Of a stretch of 64,000 bases of DNA, positions 27,940 to 36,201 are shown one piece after another. Under the pieces are notes generated by a model that ran no database searches, was not told where the DNA came from, and saw only the letters and a program-made list of their open reading frames with translations. Position 1 is the first letter of the stretch. Each line of letters begins with the position of its first letter. Source of the stretch: Octadecabacter temperatus (GTDB lineage: Bacteria > Pseudomonadota > Alphaproteobacteria > Rhodobacterales > Rhodobacteraceae); the NCBI RefSeq assembly GCF_001187845.1, contig NZ_CP012160.1, positions 62,001 to 126,000 of the forward strand, given 5' to 3'. The translations under genes were made by a program, and so were the position numbers.

Positions 27940-28068
27940 GGCCGTTTGCTAACCTATCTTCTGGGCGTCGTCCATCTATAGCCAATTGTTTTAGTCGGGA
28001 TTAAGCGACGTACGTGGCCTTGCGCCGCATCCAGTGCTGTGCAACGTCAGACCTAAGGGAGAAGTAAG

Positions 28069-29253
28069 ATGCGTTTGGGATTGATATTCTTGGTGCTTGG
28101 CTATGTCATGAGCCAGTTCTACCGCGCATTCTTGGCGGTGCTCACTCCGGCGCTTGAAGCTGATCTCGGCGCGACTTCGTCAGACTTGGCGTTTGCATCA
28201 GGGCTATGGTTTTTCGTCTTCGCAGCGATGCAGATTCCAGTCGGTTCCGCGCTTGATCGATTTGGACCACGGATTACGGTCGCGGTTTTATTCGCGGTCG
28301 GTGGAGCCGGAGGCGCATTCGTTTTTGGAATTGCTCAAACGCCTACCCACATAGCGTTCGCTATGGCGTTGATTGGCATCGGGTGTTCGCCCGTTCTAAT
28401 GGCCGGTTACTACATCTTCGCAAAAGTTTACCCACCAGCGGTCTTTGCGACCCTTGCCGGAGCCTTCATTGGTATTGGATCTCTGGGTAATCTTGCCAGT
28501 TCTGCGCCAATGGCTTGGGCTGTTGAGGCGTTCGGTTGGCGAGAATCCATGATCTTTCTCGCCGTTGTCAGCTTAATCGTGGCCGTCGTTTTGTGGTTTA
28601 TGGTTAAAGACCCACCAAAATCTGATGGCACGGCGGCAAAAGGATCAGTTTTGGATGTCCTTAAAATAAGGGCGCTGTGGTTTATCATCCCCCTTACGTT
28701 TGTGTGCTATGCGCCCGCAGCAGGGTTGCGAGGGCTTTGGATCGGCCCATACGGCGCAGAGGTTTTCGGCGCGGACACTTCGCTTATTGGAACGATGACA
28801 CTGGTCATGGCGTTGGCCATGATTGTGGGGAACTTCGCGTACGGCCCACTTGATAGGATCCTTGGAACTCGCAAATGGGTCATCTTTTGGGGCAATGCAT
28901 TGGGTGCAGCCGGGTGCCTTGTGCTTGCTTTTCTACCCGACACTTCGGGTGTTTGGACCGCGACAATCCTTCTGGGTTTAGTTGGGCTGTTCGGGTCATC
29001 CTACCCCATGATTATGGCACACGCGCGTCCGTTCTTTCCGTCTCATTTAACCGGTCGCGGCGTTACTTTGATGAACTTGTTCAGCATCGGCGGGGCAGGG
29101 ATCATGCAATTTGTGACGGGCCGTATCATGGCGAGTTTACAGCTCGATCCATCGACCGCGCCTGTCGCCTACCAGCTGTTGTTCGCCTTTTACGGTCTGC
29201 TGATCTGTTGCGGGCTTGCCATCTATGTATTCAGTACAGACCGCACTGACTGA
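28069..29253 (+). CDS. MFS transporter
   Basis: A 394-residue major-facilitator protein with about twelve hydrophobic helices. The loop 2-3 motif is ALDRFGPRITVAV, a recognisable MFS signature, and a central loop around DPPKSDGTAAKGS separates the halves. GGAGAAG precedes ATG 28069. Its substrate is not predictable; the MFS subtype is consistent with small anion or aromatic acid carriers. It stands alone between the divergent iron permease and asd. Confidence 0.92.
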   Translation: MRLGLIFLVLGYVMSQFYRAFLAVLTPALEADLGATSSDLAFASGLWFFVFAAMQIPVGSALDRFGPRITVAVLFAVGGAGGAFVFGIAQTPTHIAFAMALIGIGCSPVLMAGYYIFAKVYPPAVFATLAGAFIGIGSLGNLASSAPMAWAVEAFGWRESMIFLAVVSLIVAVVLWFMVKDPPKSDGTAAKGSVLDVLKIRALWFIIPLTFVCYAPAAGLRGLWIGPYGAEVFGADTSLIGTMTLVMALAMIVGNFAYGPLDRILGTRKWVIFWGNALGAAGCLVLAFLPDTSGVWTATILLGLVGLFGSSYPMIMAHARPFFPSHLTGRGVTLMNLFSIGGAGIMQFVTGRIMASLQLDPSTAPVAYQLLFAFYGLLICCGLAIYVFSTDRTD

Positions 29254-29333
29254 GGCCCCTTTCGCTTATGCGCACTTAGGTCTATGAGGCGCGTGTCCCG
29301 ATAGGGACGTGCATTTACAAAGGAACCAAGCAC

Positions 29334-30356
29334 ATGGGTTATAGAATCGTCGTTGCGGGTGCCACAGGTAACGTGGGCCGCGAAATGCTCAACATTCTGG
29401 ACGAGCGCCAGTTTCCAGCGGATGAGGTTGTCGCACTGGCATCTCGTAAATCGCTGGGTACGGAAGTGAGCTTTGGCGACACGACGTTGAAAACCCTAGA
29501 CTTGGATACCTTTGACTTCACGGGCTACGACATCGCGTTCTTTGCCGTCGGTTCTGATGCGACGAAAAAGTACGCGCCGATTGCCGCGAAAGCTGGCTGC
29601 GTCGTGATCGATAACTCTTCGCTCTATCGTTATGACCCTGATGTTCCGCTGGTTGTGCCAGAAGTGAACCCAGAGGCAGTTGATGGCTACGCGAAAAAGA
29701 ACATCATCGCGAACCCGAACTGCTCAACCGCGCAGATGGTTGTTGCGCTGAAGCCTTTGCATGACCGCGCCAAGATCAAGCGTGTTGTTGTGTCCACATA
29801 CCAGTCCGTATCTGGCAGCGGGACTGCAGCGATTGATGAGCTTTGGGACCAAACGAAAGCGATCTATAATCCAACTGACTCTAAACCGCCGAAGGTCTAC
29901 CCAAAGCAGATCGCGTTCAACGTGATCCCGCACATCGATGTTTTCTTGGACAGCGGTGACACCAAAGAAGAATGGAAGATGGTTGCGGAGACGAAAAAGA
30001 TCGTCGATCCATCCATCAAAGTCACAGCGACCTGCGTTCGTGTGCCTGTGTTCGTTGGCCACTCTGAATCGATCAACATCGAGTTTGAAGACTTTCTTGA
30101 TGAGGACGAAGCACGTGACATCCTGCGCGAAGCGCCGGGTTGTATGGTTATCGATAAGCGCGAAGACGGCGGTTACGTGACACCCGTTGAATGCGTCGGC
30201 GACTTCGCAACGTTCATCAGCCGCATCCGTCAGGACAGCACAATCGATAACGGTCTGAACATGTGGGTGGTTTCTGACAACCTGCGTAAAGGCGCTGCGC
30301 TCAATGCAGTGCAGATCGCTGAGACACTTGGCAATCGCGTCCTGAAAAAGGGCTAA
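29334..30356 (+). CDS. asd: Aspartate-semialdehyde dehydrogenase
   Basis: A 340-residue enzyme reducing aspartyl phosphate to aspartate semialdehyde, the branch point to lysine, methionine and threonine. NADP-binding loop VVAGATGNVGREM lies at the N-terminus; the catalytic Cys130 is in ANPNCSTAQMV, and the later VSGSGTAAIDELWDQT and RIRQDSTIDNGLNMWVVSDN are family signatures. ATG 29334 is preceded by AAAGGAACC. Length is standard. A terminator follows directly. Confidence 0.98.
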   Translation: MGYRIVVAGATGNVGREMLNILDERQFPADEVVALASRKSLGTEVSFGDTTLKTLDLDTFDFTGYDIAFFAVGSDATKKYAPIAAKAGCVVIDNSSLYRYDPDVPLVVPEVNPEAVDGYAKKNIIANPNCSTAQMVVALKPLHDRAKIKRVVVSTYQSVSGSGTAAIDELWDQTKAIYNPTDSKPPKVYPKQIAFNVIPHIDVFLDSGDTKEEWKMVAETKKIVDPSIKVTATCVRVPVFVGHSESINIEFEDFLDEDEARDILREAPGCMVIDKREDGGYVTPVECVGDFATFISRIRQDSTIDNGLNMWVVSDNLRKGAALNAVQIAETLGNRVLKKG

Positions 30357-30377
30357 GTCGCCAGTATAATTCTAAGA

Positions 30378-30412
30378 AGGCCTCGTCATTTGTTTGGCGG
30401 GGCCTCTTTGTT
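30378..30412 (+). terminator. Rho-independent terminator after asd
   Basis: AGGCCTCG (30378-30385) pairs with CGGGGCCT (30398-30405), one wobble, followed by CTTTGTTT. Confidence 0.75.
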
Positions 30413-30550
30413 TGCGTAATGGGGCCCTTAGGCCGCCTACTGGATAGGGCGAATTTGCGAGAAATTCGCGCGATTTATGAGGCGGCAAAGAAACCACTTG
30501 GAAACCTTGAAGCCTTACTTCTTCGCGTGGGTGAAAAGGAGAGTGGTATC

Positions 30551-30955
30551 ATGATGAACCAACAACATAGCCGTAACACGCAGGCGATCGCGCGCCTCAT
30601 TCCGCAGGAAATCTCTGGGCCGGATGTGCACGCGCTTTCGCCATTCGGTCTAACAGATAATGACCTTGGGCAAAGTGAACGCATCTGCGCAGGCCTTGAG
30701 GAACTATCACGCCACTTGAAGCGGCTCGATAATGACTACCAGTCTGGGGATTCGGCCCGCCTTGAACAGCGGGCGCGCAGCATTGTCATGCTCGCTGACC
30801 AACTTGGACTACGACGGGTCGGCCAAGTCGCGGCCGATGTTGTCTACTGCATCGATGACCCGAATGAGGTCGCCTTGGCCGCGACCTTGTCACGTCTCAT
30901 GCGGTTGATGACACAGGCGTTGGATCATGCGGCAGGACCAGTGACCGCCTTCTGA
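30551..30955 (+). CDS. Small Hpt-like helical protein lacking the phospho-histidine
   Basis: A 134-residue protein read from ATG 30551, chosen because AAGGAG lies 9 bp upstream; a GTG-type frame beginning 30419 is open but lacks a site. From residue about 45 the protein is all-helical and follows the pattern of an Hpt domain: RARSIVMLADQLGLRRV fits the family motif xHxLKGxAxxLG, but Arg76 stands where the histidine should be. If the reading is right it cannot accept phosphate and may act as a decoy or an allosteric partner. It stands alone between asd and the aminopeptidase gene. Identification is by eye and tentative. Confidence 0.6.
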   Translation: MMNQQHSRNTQAIARLIPQEISGPDVHALSPFGLTDNDLGQSERICAGLEELSRHLKRLDNDYQSGDSARLEQRARSIVMLADQLGLRRVGQVAADVVYCIDDPNEVALAATLSRLMRLMTQALDHAAGPVTAF

Positions 30956-31036
30956 AGGCGCGAAAATTGCGGCGCGATCTGTGGCTCTTACCTGCGGCTT
31001 GGTCTAGGCTGAGATAACAGTCAGATCCGAGGTTAT

Positions 31037-32416
31037 ATGTCCCCTACGTTCGCCACTCCGTCCGCTAACGCAATCCCACTGATCTCGGTGAAAATCGATG
31101 ACTTGGATGCCACACTTGCGAACCTACCAAACGCAGCAGCAAGCTGGCTACGCAACAGGGGGTTTAACGCCTCTATCGGCACTATCGAAGCGCTCCCGAA
31201 TGCGGATGGCACAATCAAAGCTGTCTACGTTGGTATCGGGTCCAAGGGGCAATCACGCGTGCGGTTCGCAATCGCAGCAGGGGCTGCGAAACTACCTTCG
31301 GGAACATATGCGCTTGATACGATGCTGACGGGTTCTGCGCTTGATGAGGCTGCCCTTGGCCTCCTGTTAAGTCTCTATAAGTTTGACCGCTACAAGTCCG
31401 CGCCGAACAAGGACATCGCTTTTGTTGCACCCGCTGGTGTCGATGTTGCACGCATAGAAGCGCTCGCCGCGGGGGAATGCTTGACCCGTGATCTGATCAA
31501 CACGCCTGCCTCTGACATGGGGCCAGACGAGTTGCAGCATGCTGCGACAATGTTGGCAGATCAGCACGGCGCAAGCTGCACGGTTATTCAGGGTGATGAG
31601 CTTCTTAATCAAAACCACCCGTTGATCCAGACCGTTGGCCGCGCTTCACCACGCGCGCCGCGTTTGATCGATATGTCATGGGGAACGACGGGTCCAAAGC
31701 TAACGCTCGTGGGTAAAGGGGTGTGTTTCGACACTGGCGGATTGAACCTGAAACCAGGTGCGTCGATGGGATTGATGAAGAAAGATATGGGCGGCGCTGC
31801 GACGGTCTTGGGGCTTGCGCATATGATCATGGCGCAGAAAACGCCGCTTCAACTTCGGGTCCTAATTCCTGCGGTCGAGAACTCGGTCGATGGGTCTGCG
31901 TTCCGTCCCGGTGACGTTCTCATCAGCCGCAAAGGCCTGAGCGTTGAAATCAACAATACCGATGCTGAGGGGCGTCTTGTTTTGGCCGATGCACTGGCGC
32001 TGGCAGATGAAGATAAGCCTGACCATATCATTTCAATGGCTACGTTGACGGGGGCTGCACGCGTTGCCGTCGGGCCAGACCTCGCGCCGTTTTACACAAC
32101 CGATGATGCAATGGCGCGGGCCTTGCCGCAGGCCGCAGCTGAAACTGCTGACCCTGTTTGGCAGATGCCATTTCACGACCCCTATGAGGTCATGATCGAA
32201 CCGCAGATCGCGGACCTCGACAATGCTCCAGCCGGCGGTTTTGCGGGGTCGATTACCGCTGCGTTGTTCTTGCGTCGTTTCGTGACCGACACGCCTTACA
32301 CCCATTTTGACATTTACGGCTGGAACCCTGTTGCCGCCCCGGCACGTCCAAAAGGGGGCGCAGGAATGGGCGCGCGGGCAGTCCTTGCCGCTTTGCCAGA
32401 GGTCTTAGGTCTATGA
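31037..32416 (+). CDS. Leucyl aminopeptidase family protein (M17)
   Basis: A 459-residue M17 metallo-aminopeptidase, hexameric in the family, using two metal ions. The signature NTDAEGRLVLADAL lies near residue 305-318, and metal-binding Lys/Asp lie in VGKGVCFDTGGLNLK and the KKDMGGAA loop. The N-terminal segment (about 1-150) is a non-catalytic domain of weaker conservation. Its stop overlaps the ATG of the following NlpC/P60 gene (ATGA), so the two are coupled. The pairing suggests a joint role in peptide turnover, perhaps of murein fragments, as inferred from context. Confidence 0.95.
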   Translation: MSPTFATPSANAIPLISVKIDDLDATLANLPNAAASWLRNRGFNASIGTIEALPNADGTIKAVYVGIGSKGQSRVRFAIAAGAAKLPSGTYALDTMLTGSALDEAALGLLLSLYKFDRYKSAPNKDIAFVAPAGVDVARIEALAAGECLTRDLINTPASDMGPDELQHAATMLADQHGASCTVIQGDELLNQNHPLIQTVGRASPRAPRLIDMSWGTTGPKLTLVGKGVCFDTGGLNLKPGASMGLMKKDMGGAATVLGLAHMIMAQKTPLQLRVLIPAVENSVDGSAFRPGDVLISRKGLSVEINNTDAEGRLVLADALALADEDKPDHIISMATLTGAARVAVGPDLAPFYTTDDAMARALPQAAAETADPVWQMPFHDPYEVMIEPQIADLDNAPAGGFAGSITAALFLRRFVTDTPYTHFDIYGWNPVAAPARPKGGAGMGARAVLAALPEVLGL

Positions 32417-33240
32417 GCGATCGCCGCCTAACGCCCGCCAACGAACGGGTCGCCGCAAGCCACCTTCGCGGCCAAGTGCAAGCCGACACCTTTGTCGACG
32501 GTGCGCCCGCAACCATCAAAGGTGTGGTCGTTGATCTTTGCGCACGACCTGCCGGAAAGCGTGACCGTCAGTTGCTGTTAGGTGCGGCCGTTGCTGTTTA
32601 CGAACGACTGGATGGATGGGCGTTCGTGCAATCCAAACGTGACGGTTACGTGGGCTACATTCCCGAAACCACGTTGGGCGCACCGAAAACCACCACCCAT
32701 CGCGTTTCGTCTCCGGCAACGCACGCCTACGAAACCGAGAGTTTCAAGTCGCGGGACCTACTTCACCTGCCGTTCGGCGCTGAGGTCGAAATTGTTAGTG
32801 AGCTGCACAAGTTCTTCGAAACGCCACTCGGGTTTATCCCCAAGAAGCACCTTCGCCCTGTCGATCAATTGTTTACGGACCCCGCGACCGTTGCGCAGTT
32901 GTTTTTCGGTGTTCCGTATCTTTGGGGTGGTAATTCCACCCGCGGGATAGACTGCTCAGGCTTGGTTCAGGCGAGCTACCACGCATGTGGGCATCTTTGC
33001 GCTGGTGACAGCGATATGCAGGCTGATGGGCTTGGCCGCGCGCTGAATACGGATGAGCCGTTGCAACGAGGCGATCTTATTTTCTGGAAAGGTCATGTTG
33101 CGATGATGGTCGATGCCGAAACCATGATCCACGCAAACGCGCACCATATGGCTGTGGTGTATGAAGGTCTGTCTCAGGCGACGCTGCGCATCAAAGCACA
33201 AGGGGATGGTGAAATCACGGCAAAGCGGCGTGTGCTTTAG
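32413..33240 (+). CDS. NlpC/P60-family cell-wall peptidase with SH3 domains
   Basis: A 275-residue putative gamma-D-glutamyl-diaminopimelate endopeptidase. Two SH3-like segments occupy residues about 10-135 (ERLDGWAFVQSKRDGYVGYI among them), and the catalytic NlpC core is C-terminal: Cys181 in GIDCSGLVQASYHAC and His228 in IFWKGHVAMMVD. No signal peptide is present, so the enzyme likely works on cytoplasmic murein fragments in concert with the coupled aminopeptidase gene upstream. The stop overlaps the DUF2794 gene tail by 4 bp. Confidence 0.94.
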   Translation: MSDRRLTPANERVAASHLRGQVQADTFVDGAPATIKGVVVDLCARPAGKRDRQLLLGAAVAVYERLDGWAFVQSKRDGYVGYIPETTLGAPKTTTHRVSSPATHAYETESFKSRDLLHLPFGAEVEIVSELHKFFETPLGFIPKKHLRPVDQLFTDPATVAQLFFGVPYLWGGNSTRGIDCSGLVQASYHACGHLCAGDSDMQADGLGRALNTDEPLQRGDLIFWKGHVAMMVDAETMIHANAHHMAVVYEGLSQATLRIKAQGDGEITAKRRVL

Positions 33241-33572
33241 TCTATCGCGCGGATTAATTTTCTTTCCAATACGCGCAGTACTTGCCGCAAGTCGTTCCCG
33301 CGCTTCAGGATTTGCCCTTCCATCCCAAGTACGACGTATTGCCCTTGCTTTAAGCGCATACTAGGGCGCTTTTCGATCCGATACATCGGATGTTCTGCGG
33401 TGCGCCGGAAGATGGAGAAAACCGCGAAATCTTTAAGGTGGGAAATCCCGTAATCACGGCACTCACCGGCAGCGACAAATCGCCCGTAAAGCGCTAAAAT
33501 TACATTCAGCTCGGTCCGATGAAAGGCGGTTTGTGTCGGCGTTTGGTTCGGAAAAGGCGTCGGTGCATTCAT
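33237..33572 (-). CDS. DUF2794 domain-containing protein
   Basis: A 111-residue cytoplasmic protein typical of alphaproteobacteria, defined as DUF2794. The family core begins around FHRTELNVILALYGRFVAAGEC and continues DYGISHLKDFAVFSIFRR. Its function is not established. The start at 33572 has no clear ribosome site. The gene runs convergently with the NlpC/P60 gene (4-bp overlap). An 11-bp palindrome GCTAAATTAGC (33619-33629) lies 47 bp upstream of the start. Confidence 0.9.
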   Translation of the reverse strand: MNAPTPFPNQTPTQTAFHRTELNVILALYGRFVAAGECRDYGISHLKDFAVFSIFRRTAEHPMYRIEKRPSMRLKQGQYVVLGMEGQILKRGNDLRQVLRVLERKLIRAID

Positions 33573-33702
33573 ACGACCAGAGTTGCGACTTCACTGCTCC
33601 AAATCAACCCCGCTTTTCGCTAAATTAGCTATGCCGTCAAAACACCGCGTCCCGTTCCAAATACCGCCATATTCGGGTGGCAAAACCAATCCATCGACAG
33701 CC

Positions 33703-33749
33703 CTCCGGAAGCACGTCTTTTAGCCCCCACCCAGTGCGCGCTTCCGGAG
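33703..33749. repeat. Perfect 10-bp inverted repeat between I78-family gene and DUF2794
   Basis: CTCCGGAAGC (33703-33712) pairs with GCTTCCGGAG (33740-33749) across 27 bp; inner bases GCAC/GTGC can extend the stem with a bulge. It lies just past the stop of the leftward I78-family gene. No U-tract follows, so its role as a terminator is doubtful. Confidence 0.55.
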
Positions 33750-33762
33750 TGGCTTCGTAATC

Positions 33763-34050
33763 TCAAGAACAGTGAATCGAAGTGATCCGGTTGTCGGCAC
33801 CAACGTTAAAGTTGATGCGATCTGGCCTGAAATCCATGGTCACAACTTGTCCTGGTCGAATAACGCGCACTTGACCTAAAAGCATCACACGTTCCAACGC
33901 AGTTGCATCCTGACCGAGAAGGTTGCTGTAGGCGCTAGCGTTGCAAGTGTCTTGCTGAGGCGTTGGCAAAGGGTCCACCGTTTGGGGTGGTGACACCGCT
34001 TCACAAGCAAAAAGAAACACAATCGGGGCCATCGCGAACAAATTTTTCAT
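33763..34050 (-). CDS. Lipoprotein of the I78 peptidase-inhibitor family
   Basis: A 95-residue protein starting at ATG 34050 (MKNLFAMAPIVFLFACEAV), chosen because earlier in-frame starts would place a basic stretch before the signal sequence. FLFAC is a plausible lipobox. The mature protein matches the I78 family signature: LLGQDATALERVMLLGQ followed by VRVIRPGQVVTMDFRPDRIN and a terminal IHCS. I78 members inhibit serine proteases; whether this one does is unknown. The gene is divergent from frmA across 100 bp. Confidence 0.85.
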   Translation of the reverse strand: MKNLFAMAPIVFLFACEAVSPPQTVDPLPTPQQDTCNASAYSNLLGQDATALERVMLLGQVRVIRPGQVVTMDFRPDRINFNVGADNRITSIHCS

Positions 34051-34110
34051 ACCCGCATTATTCCCATCAAACTCAAGCGGCGCAAGACTAGGGATTGCAT
34101 GGTGCATTTT

Positions 34111-34146
34111 CTTCCTCCAAACCTGTTTCACAAATATTGGAGGAAG
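34111..34146 (+). promoter_or_regulatory. Inverted repeat occluding the frmA ribosome-binding site
   Basis: CTTCCTCCAA (34111-34120) is the exact reverse complement of TTGGAGGAAG (34137-34146), separated by 16 bases. The right arm contains the Shine-Dalgarno GGAGG, 7-11 bp before the frmA ATG at 34151. If transcription starts upstream of 34111 the mRNA would fold into a 10-bp stem hiding the ribosome site. Confidence 0.7.
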
Positions 34147-34150
34147 TTTC

Positions 34151-35263
34151 ATGCGTACACGCGCCGCCGTAGCACTTGCCGCAGGTCAGCCACTCGAAGT
34201 GATGGAGGTCAATCTTGAAGGCCCGCGCGCGGGTGAGGTTCTCGTTGAAATTAAGGCCACGGGTCTGTGTCATACAGATGAATTCACCCGCTCTGGCGAT
34301 GACCCTGAAGGGATTTTTCCAGCTATCCTTGGCCATGAAGGTGCGGGCGTTGTTATTGAGGTGGGTGAGGGCGTTACGAGCCTCGAAGTGGGTGACCATG
34401 TTATCCCGCTTTATACGCCGGAGTGTCGTGAGTGCGAGTATTGCCTGAATCCGAAAACAAACCTGTGCCAGCAAATTCGCAGCACGCAAGGTGCTGGGCT
34501 TCTGCCAGATGGTTCGACGCGTTTTTCAATGCTAGATGGGACACCTATCCACCATTACATGGGCTGTTCAACGTTCGCCAACCATACGGTTGTACCTGAA
34601 ATTGCGCTGGCCAAGGTTCGCAAGGACGCGCCTTTCGATAAGATTTGTTACATCGGTTGTGGTGTTACGACAGGCATCGGCGCGGTCATCAACACTGCTA
34701 AGGTCGAAATCGGCAGCACTGCGATTGTCTTTGGGCTTGGCGGAATTGGGTTGAACGTTGTGCAAGGTTTGCGACTTGCAGGGGCGGACCAGATTGTCGG
34801 CGTTGATCTGAACGACAATAAAGTGGAAATGGCAAAGCACTTTGGCATGACCGATTTTGTGAACCCATCAAACGTTGAAGGTGATCTTGTCGCGCATCTG
34901 GTTGAGCTAACGGGCGGCGGCGCGGATTACACATTCGATGCGACAGGCAATGTTCAGGTTATGCGGACCGCACTGGAAGCGGCGCACAAAGGGTGGGGCG
35001 AAAGCATCATCATCGGGGTCGCGCCGGCGGGTGCAGAAATTTCCACCCGCCCGTTCCAACTTGTGACGGGTCGCAGTTGGCGTGGGACCGCATTTGGCGG
35101 GGCGTCTGGTCGTACGGACGTGCCGAAAATTGTGGATTGGTACATGGATGGGAAGATCGAGATCGATCCGATGATTACTCACACCATGTCACTCGACGAT
35201 ATCAACAAGGGCTTTGATCTGATGCATTCTGGTGAAAGCATCCGTGGCGTCGTCGTTTACTGA
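34151..35263 (+). CDS. frmA: S-(hydroxymethyl)glutathione dehydrogenase (class III alcohol dehydrogenase)
   Basis: A 370-residue zinc-dependent NAD oxidoreductase that converts S-hydroxymethylglutathione to S-formylglutathione in formaldehyde oxidation. Catalytic zinc ligands are Cys40 (GLCHTDEF), His62 (GHEGAGVV) and Cys170 (YIGCGVTTGIG); the structural zinc is bound by Cys92, Cys95, Cys98 and Cys106 (ECRECEYCLNPKTNLC). The Rossmann motif is GLGGIGLNVV. The partner S-formylglutathione hydrolase gene lies 3.7 kb downstream. The strong ribosome site TTGGAGGAAG is buried in a perfect inverted repeat, so translation may be conditional. Confidence 0.97.
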   Translation: MRTRAAVALAAGQPLEVMEVNLEGPRAGEVLVEIKATGLCHTDEFTRSGDDPEGIFPAILGHEGAGVVIEVGEGVTSLEVGDHVIPLYTPECRECEYCLNPKTNLCQQIRSTQGAGLLPDGSTRFSMLDGTPIHHYMGCSTFANHTVVPEIALAKVRKDAPFDKICYIGCGVTTGIGAVINTAKVEIGSTAIVFGLGGIGLNVVQGLRLAGADQIVGVDLNDNKVEMAKHFGMTDFVNPSNVEGDLVAHLVELTGGGADYTFDATGNVQVMRTALEAAHKGWGESIIIGVAPAGAEISTRPFQLVTGRSWRGTAFGGASGRTDVPKIVDWYMDGKIEIDPMITHTMSLDDINKGFDLMHSGESIRGVVVY

Positions 35264-35272
35264 TATTTTTGT

Positions 35273-35299
35273 GCAGGTCCGGTGATTGATCGGACCTGC
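35273..35299. terminator. Hairpin between convergent frmA and tetR genes
   Basis: Perfect 9-bp stem GCAGGTCCG (35273-35281), 9-base loop, CGGACCTGC (35291-35299). It lies 10 bp after frmA and 7 bp beyond the tetR stop. No T tract follows on either strand, so efficiency is uncertain. Confidence 0.55.
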
Positions 35300-35305
35300 G
35301 CCGAC

Positions 35306-35923
35306 TTAAACAGCGTAGCGCGCGAGGAATGTCTTCACTGCGCCCTTCACGATCCGCTCTTTCTGGGTGTCGTCAAAATCCAGATCCATGCTGAAAATCA
35401 AACGGGGAAACAGGTCTGCCTTGCAAAGTTCGCTGAATTGATCGGCGGCAAGTGTCAGATCATCAATTTCCAACTCATCACGTGAAATCGCGACCTTTAG
35501 AAAATCGACGAGTTTCTCACGCACCAAAGCGGGACCGCTTTGGTAAAACTCGCGTCCCAATTCAGGGAAGCGGTCACTTTCAGCGACACAAAGGCGAAAT
35601 ACGCGTTGGCCAAAGTCGGACGTGAAAAAGCAAACCATTTGCCAAGCCACATGCGTTAGAACTTTGCCAACAGGTTCGGACATATCGATGGTTTCTATAG
35701 CTGAATCCGCTTGGCGCACGCATTCGACCTTAGCGACTTCCATGAACAAGAGGCGCTTGTCGGGAAAGTAGCTGTAAAGCGTGGCTTTCGAAACGCCAGC
35801 GGCTTTCGCGATGTCATCGACGCTCGCGCCTTCAAAACCATCGCTCATGAAGATGTCGCGTGCACCTTCCAGCACTTGGTCGAACTTGCGCCCGCGCTTA
35901 ACCGTTGGTTTTTCGTCCGTCAT
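35306..35923 (-). CDS. TetR/AcrR-family transcriptional regulator
   Basis: A 205-residue repressor with N-terminal helix-turn-helix (residues about 16-65, FEGASVDDIAKAAGVSKATLYSYF, split here as an example of the family motif) and a helical ligand-binding domain. It is transcribed leftward. Just upstream, at 35950, and again at 36203 and 36235, lie three copies of a TetR-type operator, so autoregulation and control of the small secreted-protein gene, and possibly of mbfA, are likely. Confidence 0.94.
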   Translation of the reverse strand: MTDEKPTVKRGRKFDQVLEGARDIFMSDGFEGASVDDIAKAAGVSKATLYSYFPDKRLLFMEVAKVECVRQADSAIETIDMSEPVGKVLTHVAWQMVCFFTSDFGQRVFRLCVAESDRFPELGREFYQSGPALVREKLVDFLKVAISRDELEIDDLTLAADQFSELCKADLFPRLIFSMDLDFDDTQKERIVKGAVKTFLARYAV

Positions 35924-35949
35924 GAATTGTCTCCCTACCCTGATCTATA

Positions 35950-35964
35950 AACTGAACCGTTCAG
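35950..35964 (-). promoter_or_regulatory. TetR-type operator upstream of tetR
   Basis: AACTGAACCGTTCAG contains the perfect palindrome CTGAAC-C-GTTCAG. It lies 27 bp before the tetR ATG at 35923 and just past the stop of the small secreted-protein gene. Confidence 0.7.
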
Positions 35965-35984
35965 ATCGGGCAAGGAGGCGCTGT

Positions 35985-36161
35985 TCATTCCTGCTCGGAA
36001 CATGCGTCATTCGTTACGTCAAACGACTGGCAATCCTTCGAAACAGTGGTTTCAGACACTGGCGGGAAGGTCAGGTTCGGGAGGGAGAATGAGATCCCGC
36101 CGGCCGCAGCTGATGAGGCGAGCATTACCGAAACGAGAGCGGAGAGGGCGACATTTTTCAT
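35985..36161 (-). CDS. Small secreted protein, 58 residues
   Basis: A short gene below common annotation cut-offs. The ATG at 36161 is preceded by AAGGA with 7-bp spacing. The protein begins with a clear signal peptide, MKNVALSALVSVMLASSAAA, and the mature part (GGISFSLPNLTFPPVS onward) holds two cysteines and ends SEQE. It lies on the same strand as tetR, 61 bp upstream, and downstream of two operator copies (36203 and 36235). A role in an envelope stress response controlled by the TetR protein is likely; the molecular function is unknown. Confidence 0.75.
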   Translation of the reverse strand: MKNVALSALVSVMLASSAAAGGISFSLPNLTFPPVSETTVSKDCQSFDVTNDACSEQE

Positions 36162-36201
36162 TGGTCTATCCTTAGTTGGTGAACTTGATGTCCAGATATC
36201 T

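Noticed and set aside
30419..30550. Upstream extension of the Hpt-like gene to 30419
   Set aside because: The extra 44 codons lack a ribosome site, while the ATG at 30551 has AAGGAG at proper spacing; the upstream part also overlaps the asd terminator tail.
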